From Eubacteriales bacterium (GTDB lineage: Bacteria; Bacillota; Clostridia; Oscillospirales; Oscillospiraceae), in contig JAUNJE010000029.1 in NCBI GenBank assembly GCA_030533415.1, positions 1-37,368 of the forward strand: a stretch of DNA of 37,368 nucleotides. The letters run 5' to 3'. The position numbers and the translations under genes are program-made. Of the stretch, positions 14,654 to 22,032 are shown piece by piece. The notes beneath the pieces were generated by a model. It had not been told where the DNA came from, did not search any database, and saw only the letters and a list, made by a program, of their open reading frames with translations. Numbering within the stretch: the stretch's first letter is position 1; every line of letters begins with the position of its first letter.

Positions 14654-15153
14654 TACAACATCCTCCTGATTTGTTCTGTCCACGCATCAATGCTGCCATC
14701 CGCTGTTACCAATTCCGCTCCGCCGGTCGAATCAAATTGTATCTCCATTTCATGAGAAAATGCGGCTCCTTTGCAGACGCCCTTCATATCTTTGATCACA
14801 TGCCCCGGCCAGCCGCCGTGGGTCTGAAACGGAATGACGGTCTTTCCCTGCCAGCTGCAGGATTTCAAAAATGTCAACACTGCCGGAGCCATTGTGTACC
14901 ACCATGTGGGAGTGCCTACGGCGATCACATCATAATCAGCCGGATTTACGGCCAAAGGCTTGATTGCCGGCTGATACCCGCGGTTTACCTCCCGGTGTCC
15001 CTGCTCCACAATATTATTGTAGGAACCGGAATAGGGCTTTACCGTCTCGATGCGGACAATATCCGCGCCTGTAGCTTTCTGCAGCCGTTCGGCAATCCGC
15101 TTTGTATTGCCGTTGGACACAGAATAATATACGATCAACATTCTTTTTCCCAT
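14653..15153 (-). CDS. Flavodoxin
   Basis: A 166-residue flavodoxin-fold protein, a soluble FMN electron carrier. The N-terminal strand and phosphate loop MLIVYYSVSNGNTKRIA is visible, as are the flavin-loop segments GTPTWWYTMAP and THGGWPG. It probably supplies or takes electrons for neighbouring reductases. The ATG at 15153 has AAAGGAG 10 bases upstream and lies 5 bases after the preceding stop; the frame open to 15198 would start before that site. Confidence 0.9.
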   Translation of the reverse strand: MGKRMLIVYYSVSNGNTKRIAERLQKATGADIVRIETVKPYSGSYNNIVEQGHREVNRGYQPAIKPLAVNPADYDVIAVGTPTWWYTMAPAVLTFLKSCSWQGKTVIPFQTHGGWPGHVIKDMKGVCKGAAFSHEMEIQFDSTGGAELVTADGSIDAWTEQIRRML

Positions 15154-15158
15154 TTTGT

Positions 15159-15890
15159 TTACGCTCCTTTCACCGGGCGTACCCGATAGCGCAGCCACAC
15201 GCTGCCGCCATTTCTTACCTCGGCACTTTGCAGGTCAAAGCGTACCGGCGCTTCATCACTCAATCCGTCCCGCGCCATAAAAAGTGTTTGGGTCGTAGGG
15301 GAACCGTCAGCCGCAGCCGCAATCACAACGCTCACTTCATCACACATTCCTGCCTGAATAAAAGACCAGTTGAGCGCGGCACCGCCGCCCAGCATCAGTG
15401 TTTCAATGCCAAACAGTTTTTTCAGCTTTTGCATTGCCAGCGCATAGTCTAACCTGTCCGTCCCTGCAATGATATAAGAAATTCCCAGTTTCCGCAGGAA
15501 GGCTTTATAAGCATTTCCGGCCCGTTCCGTCAGCACCTCCAGCACATGGGCCTTTGTATCGGAGTAGGTCAACGTGCTGCTTTTCCAGCCAAGCCGCCCC
15601 GACGGATCAACGGAAACATAATACATATCCGTTTTCTTTGCAACGAAATCACCCTCCGGCACGGCCGGAGCCGCTTCATCCAGCTCTGGCTTCTCATAAA
15701 AGGTGAAATTGTCATCCGTTGTGATACGCCCGGACAGCCATCCCTGATGCCGGTAATATGGCTCTTTTCCGAAAGCAATGTTGTAAAACACATCCCCGGC
15801 GGCGCCGCCTTCCGGCGTATCCATGTAATTCCCCATGATCTTCCCGTCCAGGGATGTCATCATGTGGCAAAAAATATAAGGTCTGGTCAT
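15159..15890 (-). CDS. Dihydrofolate reductase-like / RibD C-terminal-domain protein
   Basis: A 243-residue reductase of the DHFR/RibD-C fold, which typically reduces a heterocycle with NADPH. The start MTRPYIFCHMMTSLDGKI and the nucleotide-binding segment LMLGGGAALNWSFIQAG near residue 175 are diagnostic. No deaminase domain is attached, so it is not a full RibD, and it lacks the pattern of a housekeeping FolA. The ATG at 15890 has GGAGG 8 bases upstream. Its substrate is unknown; operon context suggests detoxification or general redox metabolism. Confidence 0.85.
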   Translation of the reverse strand: MTRPYIFCHMMTSLDGKIMGNYMDTPEGGAAGDVFYNIAFGKEPYYRHQGWLSGRITTDDNFTFYEKPELDEAAPAVPEGDFVAKKTDMYYVSVDPSGRLGWKSSTLTYSDTKAHVLEVLTERAGNAYKAFLRKLGISYIIAGTDRLDYALAMQKLKKLFGIETLMLGGGAALNWSFIQAGMCDEVSVVIAAAADGSPTTQTLFMARDGLSDEAPVRFDLQSAEVRNGGSVWLRYRVRPVKGA

Positions 15891-15915
15891 CGCTGGTTCC
15901 TCCTGCTTGATCAAT

Positions 15916-16026
15916 TTATTTTTTCTGTTCCTTAAACTCGTCAACCGCCAGCGGCGTCACAATAATTCCTGGGGCAACCGCATTGATTCGGGCACCCCGT
16001 TTGCCCCATGTAACGGCTTCCGCCAT
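15916..16026 (-). pseudogene. C-terminal remnant of a short-chain dehydrogenase/reductase
   Basis: Between two intact genes the minus strand encodes 36 residues reading MAEAVTWGKRGARINAVAPG and then IIVTPLAVDEFKEQKK with a stop. This is the typical region after the catalytic helix of classical SDRs (GARIN.(I/V).PG...TP). The frame continues a few codons upstream into the end of the neighbouring aldo/keto reductase gene and then has no SDR sequence. The N-terminal 200 or so residues are absent, so the operon once held an SDR that was deleted. Confidence 0.7.
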
Positions 16027-16033
16027 GACACGC

Positions 16034-16921
16034 TTACCAGTTCTTCTTTTCTTTGGAACTGTCATGGTTGTTTCTCCGTTCTTCCACCATTTTTACAAAC
16101 CACTCCACCATTGCCGGGTCATAGTGAGAGAAGAACGAGCTTTCCCTCTTATCCAGCGCGGCAACCGCCTGCATATCCTCCTCATTCAATGCAAAATCGA
16201 ATACATGGAAGTTTTCTTCCATCCGCTCTTTATGCGTGGACTTTGGAATAACCACCACGCCCCGCTGCAAATGCCAGCGCAGCATGACCTGTGCCGTGGT
16301 CTTTCCGTATTTTTTCCCGATTGCGGAAAGAACGGGATTCTCAAACAGACCTCCCCGGCCCTCGCCAAAGGGCGCCCATGCCTCAATTTGTACCTGGTAT
16401 TTATCCATATATTCCTTTGCGAGCTTTTGCTGATTGTATGGGTGCGTTTCCACCTGATTCACCATCGGCTTGATTTCCGCAAAGGAAGCAATATCTACCA
16501 GACGGTCAGGATAGAAGTTGGAAACGCCGATTGCCCGGGCCTTTCCTTCTTTGTATAATTCCTCTAAAGCCCGGTAAGCGCCGTAATAATCCGCAAAAGG
16601 CTGATGGAGTAAAATCAAATCCAGATAATCAGTCTGGAGCTTTTCCATGGATTCCAGCACCGACTGTTTCGCCTGTTCATAGCCATAGTGTTCGATCCAT
16701 ACCTTTGTGGTGAGGAAAATTTCTTCTCTGGGAACGCCGGATTTTGCAATGGCATTTCCCACCTGTTCCTCATTAAAATAGCTCTGCGCGGTATCCAGGG
16801 AACGGTAGCCTACCTCCAAAGCATCCAGGACACAGCGTTCACATTCCTCCTTCGTCACCTGATAGACGCCATATCCAAGCTGGGGCATCTTCACGCCGTT
16901 ATATAAAGCCACATATTCCAT
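16034..16921 (-). CDS. Aldo/keto reductase (2,5-diketo-gluconate reductase-like)
   Basis: A 295-residue NADPH-dependent reductase of aldehydes or ketones with a (beta/alpha)8 barrel. The catalytic tetrad is visible in RSLDTAQSYFNEE (Asp and Tyr), LTTKVW (Lys) and ILLHQPF (His). The NADP-binding IPKSTHKERMEEN segment is near residue 235. Start at 16921 has AAGGAGG upstream. It lies 14 bases after the carboxymuconolactone decarboxylase-like gene. The extreme C-terminus (NNHDSSKEKKNW) abuts the SDR remnant and may have been altered by the same deletion. Confidence 0.92.
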   Translation of the reverse strand: MEYVALYNGVKMPQLGYGVYQVTKEECERCVLDALEVGYRSLDTAQSYFNEEQVGNAIAKSGVPREEIFLTTKVWIEHYGYEQAKQSVLESMEKLQTDYLDLILLHQPFADYYGAYRALEELYKEGKARAIGVSNFYPDRLVDIASFAEIKPMVNQVETHPYNQQKLAKEYMDKYQVQIEAWAPFGEGRGGLFENPVLSAIGKKYGKTTAQVMLRWHLQRGVVVIPKSTHKERMEENFHVFDFALNEEDMQAVAALDKRESSFFSHYDPAMVEWFVKMVEERRNNHDSSKEKKNW

Positions 16922-16935
16922 TTGAATCCTCCTTC

Positions 16936-17685
16936 TTATTTTGCCGCCTCATTGACGCACCGCAGGGCATTCAGGCTTCTTGGATAGCCGATATACGGCA
17001 GACATTGCGAAATCACTTTGATCAGAAGCTCTTTGTCATTGCCGATTTTCATGTTCGCGGCAGCATGGCTGGTAAGCTGCGGTTCACAGCCGCCCTGGGC
17101 CGCCAGAAAGCAGAAGGTAATCATTTCCCGCTGTTTATAGTCAAGCCCTGTCCTGGTGTAATAATCCCCGAAGCAGTTCGCCGCAAGCCATAAATTGATA
17201 TGACGGCTTTCCTCCGGGCCGGATTTCCAGAAGTCCCGCATGTTCTCCCCGAAAATATCCACCTGTGCCTGTGTGCCTGCTTCCCGGCGGGTTTCCACTG
17301 TGGTCGTGGCCTGACCGGGCAGGGGAAGGCTGACCCCGACCTCCGACAATACTTCATTGGTGATTTTCAGAAAAGGATATACCCTGCCGATGCCGAGATA
17401 GGCTACTGCCTGATACACAAGCTCCTTGATCTCTACCGGCGTGACGCCGTAATTTAGTGCGGCCGGGAGCATAACTCGGAATGTATCGCTGCCCTGGCAG
17501 CCAAGCAGCGCCGCTAAAATCGCCATAAAACGGGTCTTACCGTCCAGATCATCCTGGTTTATTACCGCATCAAAAGCGAAGTTCTCAAACCGCTCCATAA
17601 ACTCCGGATCTGTTTCCGAAAATTCGGAAGTACCGTCCGGAAACATTTTTTCGTGATACTGTTTCGCAAATTCACTGATTGCCAC
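16936..17685 (-). CDS. Carboxymuconolactone decarboxylase (CMD)-family protein
   Basis: A 249-residue protein with two CMD/AhpD-like halves (about residues 45-115 and 155-245). The second half contains QREMITFCFLAAQGGCEPQL and SHAAANMKIG, the family's Cys and His region. Such proteins act as decarboxylases or as peroxide/thiol enzymes; the CMD-reductase-cupin grouping suggests peroxide or electrophile handling, which is inference. The start is a GTG at 17685 with AGGAGG 9 bases upstream, 13 bases after the preceding stop. The frame extends 56 codons further but that part overlaps the upstream gene. Confidence 0.88.
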   Translation of the reverse strand: MAISEFAKQYHEKMFPDGTSEFSETDPEFMERFENFAFDAVINQDDLDGKTRFMAILAALLGCQGSDTFRVMLPAALNYGVTPVEIKELVYQAVAYLGIGRVYPFLKITNEVLSEVGVSLPLPGQATTTVETRREAGTQAQVDIFGENMRDFWKSGPEESRHINLWLAANCFGDYYTRTGLDYKQREMITFCFLAAQGGCEPQLTSHAAANMKIGNDKELLIKVISQCLPYIGYPRSLNALRCVNEAAK

Positions 17686-17698
17686 TTGTAACTTCCTC

Positions 17699-18823
17699 CT
17701 ATTTTTTCTCAAATTCATTTGCCACAGTTTCCAGCAGCTCACGGATCTGTAAATGCTGGGGACAGGCTTTTTCACACCTGCCGCATTTGATGCACTCTGA
17801 GGCTTTTCCCTTTCCGCCGCCGGTATGCACCACATTGTAGTAGTAGTCGGCATTCCAGTCGTGATAAATCTGCTTGGTGTTCATAACCGCAAACAGGTCG
17901 GGAATGGAAATCTGCTTCGGACATCCGGCCACACAATAACGGCAGGAGGTACAGGGAATCAGATTCATAGACTGAAAAATCTCCTGAACCCGGCGTACCG
18001 CGGCCAGTTCACGATCCGATAAAGGCCGAAAGTCCTTCATGAAGCTCACATTATCCTCCATCTGGGCCATATTGCTCATCCCGGAAAGCACCATCCGGAT
18101 TCCCTCAAACCCGGCGGCAAAACGGATCGCATAGCTGGCAGGACTTCCGCCCTGTAACTCTTCAAAAACAGCCTTCGCGTTTTCCGGCAGATTGACCAGA
18201 TTCCCGCCTTTGACCGGTTCCATGACAATGACCGGTTTGCCAAATTTCCGGCAGACCTCGTAGCACTTGCGGCTTTCCACAGCCGGGTCATCATAGTCCA
18301 CATAATTGAATTGAATCTGTACCACTTCAATCTGCGGGTATTCCGTCAGAATCTGCTCCAAAACCTCGGCCCGGTCATGAAAGGAAATGCCGAAATGACG
18401 AAATTTTCCCTCCGCCATCATTTCCAGAGCGGTTTCATAGGCGCGGCATTTTTTGAAATAGGCAAAGTTATCCGCACCCTGGGCGTGCATCAGATAGATA
18501 TCAAAATAGTCCACGCCGCAGGCTGCAAACTGGCTCTCAAAAAACGGGCGGATGTCCTCCTGCTTTTTGAAAAAGAAATTCGTCAGCTTATTGGTCAAAA
18601 TATAGCGGTCGCGGGGATAGCGGCTGGTGAGGCAGTCCCGAAGTGCGGTTTCACTTTTGCCGCCCAGGTATCCATGAGCCGTATCGAAATAATTAAATCC
18701 GTTTTCCAGAAACGTATCCACCATCCGGCACATCTCGCTTTTGTCAACCGCTCCATCCTTCATGGGAAGGCGCATACATCCAAAACCAAAGTTCTTTTTT
18801 ACATGTTCAAAACAGGTATTCAT
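17699..18823 (-). CDS. Aldo/keto reductase with C-terminal 4Fe-4S ferredoxin domain
   Basis: A 374-residue fusion. The N-terminal aldo/keto reductase barrel (about 1-285) has NYFDTAHGYLGGKSE, ILTNKLT and YLMHAQG, giving the catalytic Asp, Tyr, Lys and His. The tail holds two CxxCxxCxxxCP motifs, CTSCRYCVAGCP near residue 295 and CIKCGRCEKACP near residue 350, consistent with two 4Fe-4S clusters. The design suggests that electrons come from ferredoxin or the neighbouring flavoproteins rather than only from NADPH. Its ATG overlaps the upstream stop (ATGA, 18820-18823), with AGGAGG before it. Confidence 0.93.
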   Translation of the reverse strand: MNTCFEHVKKNFGFGCMRLPMKDGAVDKSEMCRMVDTFLENGFNYFDTAHGYLGGKSETALRDCLTSRYPRDRYILTNKLTNFFFKKQEDIRPFFESQFAACGVDYFDIYLMHAQGADNFAYFKKCRAYETALEMMAEGKFRHFGISFHDRAEVLEQILTEYPQIEVVQIQFNYVDYDDPAVESRKCYEVCRKFGKPVIVMEPVKGGNLVNLPENAKAVFEELQGGSPASYAIRFAAGFEGIRMVLSGMSNMAQMEDNVSFMKDFRPLSDRELAAVRRVQEIFQSMNLIPCTSCRYCVAGCPKQISIPDLFAVMNTKQIYHDWNADYYYNVVHTGGGKGKASECIKCGRCEKACPQHLQIRELLETVANEFEKK

Positions 18824-19362
18824 TTTGCTCCTCCTATTGTCTTGCCTATCTCATAGGCTTTTTCAAAGGATGGGTGCCGGTATACATCGCCCTTATCCCA
18901 GGTTCCAGTGCCATAGATAATCCCTTTTTCCTTTGCCCCGGGCAAACACCGCAGATACCCGCGCAGTCCGGCAATGGTTTCATCCGCCGCAGAATGCTCC
19001 GGATCAGCTGCCGTAATGATGTAATAAAAATCCTTGTCCTTGATTTCCTGATACCTGGGCAAACAGCGGTCAATCATGATTTTCATTTGCGCGTCCATAG
19101 AATAGAAGTACACAGGTGTTGCCAGGATAATGGTGTCGGCATGAATCAGTTCCTCAAGAACCCGCTCCATATCGTCCTTTTTCACGCACTTCCCGGATTT
19201 CCGGCAGCCATAGCAGGCCACACAGGGACTGATTTTCAGTCCCGACAGATTGATTTTCTCTACTTCATTTCCACTTTCGGAAGCGCCTTTCAAAAGCTGG
19301 TCACACAAAACATCTGAATTACCGCCCTTGCGGGGGCTTGCGCAGACTGCCAATACCTTCAT
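18820..19362 (-). CDS. Isf-like iron-sulfur flavoprotein / NADPH-dependent FMN reductase family
   Basis: A 180-residue flavodoxin-fold protein. The FMN phosphate loop is ASPRKGGNSD (8-17). Cysteines 47, 50, 53 and 59 form CxxCxxCxxxxxC, the compact 4Fe-4S pattern of iron-sulfur flavoproteins (Isf), followed by KKDDM. ATPVYFYSMDAQMKIMIDR is the family's flavin and dimer segment. It is likely an electron-transfer flavoprotein reducing oxygen or peroxide species or feeding the neighbouring FeS reductase; that role is inference. GGGGG lies upstream of the ATG, and it overlaps the next gene by 4 bases. Confidence 0.87.
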   Translation of the reverse strand: MKVLAVCASPRKGGNSDVLCDQLLKGASESGNEVEKINLSGLKISPCVACYGCRKSGKCVKKDDMERVLEELIHADTIILATPVYFYSMDAQMKIMIDRCLPRYQEIKDKDFYYIITAADPEHSAADETIAGLRGYLRCLPGAKEKGIIYGTGTWDKGDVYRHPSFEKAYEIGKTIGGAK

Positions 19363-19377
19363 AGCTGATTCCCCCTT

Positions 19378-20238
19378 CTATTTGCCGCTGAACACAGGAA
19401 ATACGCTGTATTCTCCATAGCTTTCAATCTTTTGCACCGACTTTAGCAGTTCCATATCTTCGTCCGAAATCCCAAAGTCTACATCCGTATTGTTCTTCAT
19501 ATGCTCCGGGTCTGCTGTCTTTGGCAGCGCAACCATGTTAAGCTGCAATACATACCGGATACAAAGCTGCGCGGGGGTTACGCCATATTTTTCCGCCATT
19601 TCCGCAATCTCCTTGTTTTTCAGGGCTTCCCCATGGGCAATGGGAGAGTAGGCCTCCGGCAGAATACCATTCTCTTTACAGAAAGAAATCAATTCAAGCG
19701 GCGTATTGCTGATATGGGTTAGAATCTGGTTTACCATTGGCTTTATTGTGCAGCAATCAAGGATATTCTGCAAATCGTCTATCAGGAAATTGGAAACGCC
19801 GATTGCCTTGACTTTGCCAGCCTGATATGCATCCTCCAGCGCTTTCCATACTTCTCTGTTCTCGGCAAAAAAGCGGCTGTCTGCCCGAAACTGCTCCCAC
19901 GGCTGTGGGCAATGAATGATCATCAGGTCAATGTATGACAGACCCATTTTTGCAAGGGATTCGTCAATGGACTTCGCCGCGGCTTCATAGGATTTTGCTT
20001 CTGCCGCGATTTTGTCCGTCACAAACAGCTCGCTTCTGGGAACACCGCAGTCGTTGATTCCACGGCCCACTCCGGCCTCGTTGCCGTATGCCTGCGCCGT
20101 ATCAATGTGGCGGTAGCCAATCTGTACAGCCTGTTTCACTGCGTCCGGCACTTTGCTGTCCTCAATAAACCAGGTCCCTAATCCTAATTTGGGAATTTTA
20201 ACTCCATTTGAAAGCGTGTAATACTCGTTTAATACCAT
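19378..20238 (-). CDS. Aldo/keto reductase
   Basis: First gene of the MerR-linked operon, 286 residues. The tetrad residues are in RHIDTAQAYGNEA (Asp, Tyr), FVTDKIAAE (Lys) and MIIHCPQPW (His). LPKTADPEHMKNN near residue 245 is the NADP-binding segment. It resembles the other plain reductase in this operon but is not a recent duplicate. AAGGAG lies upstream of the ATG at 20238. A promoter with a MerR operator lies about 65 bases upstream. Confidence 0.92.
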   Translation of the reverse strand: MVLNEYYTLSNGVKIPKLGLGTWFIEDSKVPDAVKQAVQIGYRHIDTAQAYGNEAGVGRGINDCGVPRSELFVTDKIAAEAKSYEAAAKSIDESLAKMGLSYIDLMIIHCPQPWEQFRADSRFFAENREVWKALEDAYQAGKVKAIGVSNFLIDDLQNILDCCTIKPMVNQILTHISNTPLELISFCKENGILPEAYSPIAHGEALKNKEIAEMAEKYGVTPAQLCIRYVLQLNMVALPKTADPEHMKNNTDVDFGISDEDMELLKSVQKIESYGEYSVFPVFSGK

Positions 20239-20253
20239 TTTCGTTTCTCCTTA

Positions 20254-20282
20254 TTGACTTTTTTGTAGGGGGTTGGTAAGAT
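20254..20282 (+). promoter_or_regulatory. Probable promoter of the merR-family gene
   Basis: TTGACT (20254-20259) and TAAGAT (20277-20282) are 17 bases apart on the plus strand. The transcript would start near 20289 and pass through the MerR operator before the merR start at 20370, which would allow autoregulation. Confidence 0.5.
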
Positions 20283-20302
20283 ACTCATGCAAGCTCAACT
20301 AC

Positions 20303-20333
20303 AATATACAACTTAAAGCTAACTTTAAGTCAA
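20303..20333 (-). promoter_or_regulatory. MerR-type promoter/operator of the redox operon
   Basis: On the minus strand TTGACT (20328-20333) and TATATT (20303-20308) are separated by 19 bases, the overlong spacer that MerR activators untwist. A perfect 8-bp inverted repeat, ACTTAAAG (20311-20318) and CTTTAAGT (20323-20330), is centred in and around the spacer. It controls the eight-gene operon and sits directly beside the divergent regulator. Confidence 0.82.
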
Positions 20334-20369
20334 GAGGCTTTCAAAAAAAATTTTAAGGAGCTTTATGCA

Positions 20370-20825
20370 ATGTTCTATACGGTTGGAGAAATGGCAAAAA
20401 GATTTAACGTAGCACCTTCCACGCTGCGGTATTATGACAAGGAAGGGCTTTTACCCTTTGTGGAGCGTTCCGGCGGCGGTATCCGCATGTTTCAGGATTC
20501 TGATTTTGAATGGCTATCTCTTATTGAATGTCTGAAAAAAACAGGGATGCCGATTAAAGAGATCAAACATTTTATTGACTGGTGCATCGAGGGCGATTCC
20601 ACCATAGACCAAAGGCTCGCCTTAATTAACAGGCAGCGGGAAACTGCGCTGCAGCAATTAAAGCAGGTGCAGGATACTTTGGATATGCTTGATTACAAGC
20701 GTTGGTATTATGAAACAGCAAAAGTGGCCGGAACCTGCGCTGTTCATAAAACCATGCCGGAAAACGAAATACCGGAAAAATATCATGCTGTCATAAAAAG
20801 GGCAAAGGGATTGGATATCGAATAG
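20370..20825 (+). CDS. MerR-family transcriptional regulator (AdhR-like)
   Basis: A 151-residue activator. The N-terminal winged helix reads MFYTVGEMAKRFNVAPSTLR and YYDKEGLLPF, followed by a long dimerisation helix (about 80-115). Cys54 (in LIECLKKTGM) is at about the place of the reactive Cys52 of B. subtilis AdhR, which senses aldehydes and other electrophiles; Cys72 is also present. It probably activates the divergent reductase operon in response to carbonyl or electrophile stress (inference from position and motif). AAGGAG lies 8-9 bases before the ATG. Confidence 0.9.
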   Translation: MFYTVGEMAKRFNVAPSTLRYYDKEGLLPFVERSGGGIRMFQDSDFEWLSLIECLKKTGMPIKEIKHFIDWCIEGDSTIDQRLALINRQRETALQQLKQVQDTLDMLDYKRWYYETAKVAGTCAVHKTMPENEIPEKYHAVIKRAKGLDIE

Positions 20826-20850
20826 ACTATAGAAAATCTTTATAAAACTG

Positions 20851-20970
20851 TTGCATTGCTACCCGCAGGCAATGCAATCCTCCGTAAGATGCGTATTTTA
20901 GGCAGGAAACCGTTTCCGGTATTCCTGCCTATACTGTTTCTTTATAAAAATGTTTCATTTTTATAAAGAA
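20851..20970. repeat. Cluster of three perfect or near-perfect hairpins after merR
   Basis: Three consecutive inverted repeats lie in 120 bases: 20851-20859 with 20869-20877 (9 bp); 20900-20908 with 20922-20930 (9 bp, plus an inner ACCG/CGGT stem); and 20938-20952 with 20956-20970 (perfect 15 bp, A/T rich, 3-base loop). None is followed by a classic T-run. No coding sequence is seen in 20826-21297. Confidence 0.6.
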
Positions 20971-21063
20971 GGCACCGCCTGATTTGTGGCGAATCGCCAC
21001 AAAAGCCGTCTCATACAGTTCTTAACGCACCTGCGGTGCTATAAAAAGGTTTTCAACCTTTTT
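20966..21063 (-). repeat. Dispersed intergenic repeat, copy B
   Basis: Read on the minus strand, 21043-21011 matches 1587-1619 at 30 of 33 positions, and the bases from 21013 on (GAGACGGCTTTTG) match 1684 onward, without the 65-base insert present in copy A. A further 10-bp inverted repeat (21042-21051 with 21055-21064) flanks the element. Two copies 19 kb apart suggest a genome-wide intergenic family. Confidence 0.55.
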
Positions 21064-21153
21064 AATAAGAACTAGGTATGAGATCGACCCTTCAGGATGG
21101 CTGTGCGTTTCTGCGAAATGCCGAAAAGACGAATCGGCATATTTCCGAAAATG

Positions 21154-21197
21154 AAAAAACTCTATGTGACTGATTTCTCAATCCCATAGAGTTTTTT
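21154..21197. terminator. Bidirectional terminator between merR and the phosphoribosyltransferase gene
   Basis: A perfect 13-bp stem pairs 21154-21166 with 21185-21197, with A-run and T-run ends so that it reads as a terminator on both strands. It ends the minus-strand transcript 100 bases after the stop at 21298, and could end merR read-through. Confidence 0.75.
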
Positions 21198-21297
21198 GAT
21201 TTTCCGTTTACCTGGCAAAAGTCATATTTTCTTCAATGTTTCCTTACGGCTCTCTGCCATTCGAGAGCGGGCATATTTTCTTTTCCCGGGTATTTCC

Positions 21298-21933
21298 TTA
21301 AAGTGCGGAATAGCCGAAGCTGTTGACCAGCGCGTCCACCTTCTTGCCAGCCTTGCAGTAGGGGCAGTCGTGGTAATCGTAGCTTTCATAATCCGGCAGG
21401 TCGGCAATGGAATAGACAGAGCGGACAGGATGCCCCGCCACATCGTCCACCGCCCGGTATATGGCCGCAATGCCGGCCACATAGCCGCCGTAGTATTCAA
21501 TGGCCTCCACGGAGCGCTTGGCGGTAAAGCCGGTGGTGACGGAAGCCATCAGCACCAGAACGTGCTTGCCCCGGATCATGGGCTGAATGTTATCCCGGAA
21601 AATGATCTGGGAATTCGCGTTATATTCAGGCTCCACAACATAAATGCTCTGGTGGGCGTTGATGGTACGGAAGCCGCTCTTGGTCAGCTCTTCGGCAATG
21701 CAAGTACCCAAAACGGCGGTACCGTCCAGACACAGGATGGTGTCCACGGGGGTATCATTGATAAAATGGGAAACCAGCTGATAGGCGCTGTCTCTGGCTT
21801 CGCTGAGACGGGTCTTCTGGTAGGTAATGTCGATGTAATAGTTAATGTGGGAATGGTTGGTGACAAAGTGTCCCTTGGCAAGGCGCAGGGGCGCGTTGCC
21901 GCGCTGTACAGGCAGTTTCATGAGCTGGATCAT
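21298..21933 (-). CDS. Phosphoribosyltransferase-like protein (orotate phosphoribosyltransferase family), altered PRPP loop
   Basis: A 211-residue type I PRTase fold. TILCLDGTAVLGTCIAEEL (about 66-84) fits the pyrophosphate-loop region. The PRPP loop reads VLVLMASVTTG (125-135): the glycine and threonines remain, but the two acidic residues normally before them are Met and Ala. A CPYC pair (190-193) near the C-terminus could bind metal. Catalytic activity is therefore doubtful; a regulatory or nucleotide-sensing role like PyrR is possible. The start at 21933 has GGAGG 8 bases upstream; ATGs six and five codons earlier overlap or precede that site. Its leader holds a candidate attenuator. Confidence 0.78.
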   Translation of the reverse strand: MIQLMKLPVQRGNAPLRLAKGHFVTNHSHINYYIDITYQKTRLSEARDSAYQLVSHFINDTPVDTILCLDGTAVLGTCIAEELTKSGFRTINAHQSIYVVEPEYNANSQIIFRDNIQPMIRGKHVLVLMASVTTGFTAKRSVEAIEYYGGYVAGIAAIYRAVDDVAGHPVRSVYSIADLPDYESYDYHDCPYCKAGKKVDALVNSFGYSAL

Positions 21934-21970
21934 AGGTCTTTCCTCCATCATTTCTTAAAATAGGAAAAAT

Positions 21971-22031
21971 AAAAACGCTTTTCACGTCCGGCAACAGCGT
22001 TTTTGCCGGACACCTGAAAAACGCTTTTTTT
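21971..22031 (-). promoter_or_regulatory. Candidate attenuator or pseudoknot switch in the PRTase leader
   Basis: Three 9-base segments alternate: AAAAACGCT (21971-21979), AGCGTTTTT (21996-22004) and AAAAACGCT (22017-22025). The middle one can pair with either neighbour but not both. A separate 9-bp stem, 21986-21994 with 22003-22011, puts the middle segment largely in a loop. On the minus strand, pairing of the middle with the 3' copy makes a hairpin followed by TTTTTATTTTT, a terminator, just 40 bases before the gene start. Pairing with the 5' copy would block it. Transcription should start right at the first copy. Confidence 0.55.
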
Positions 22032-22032
22032 G

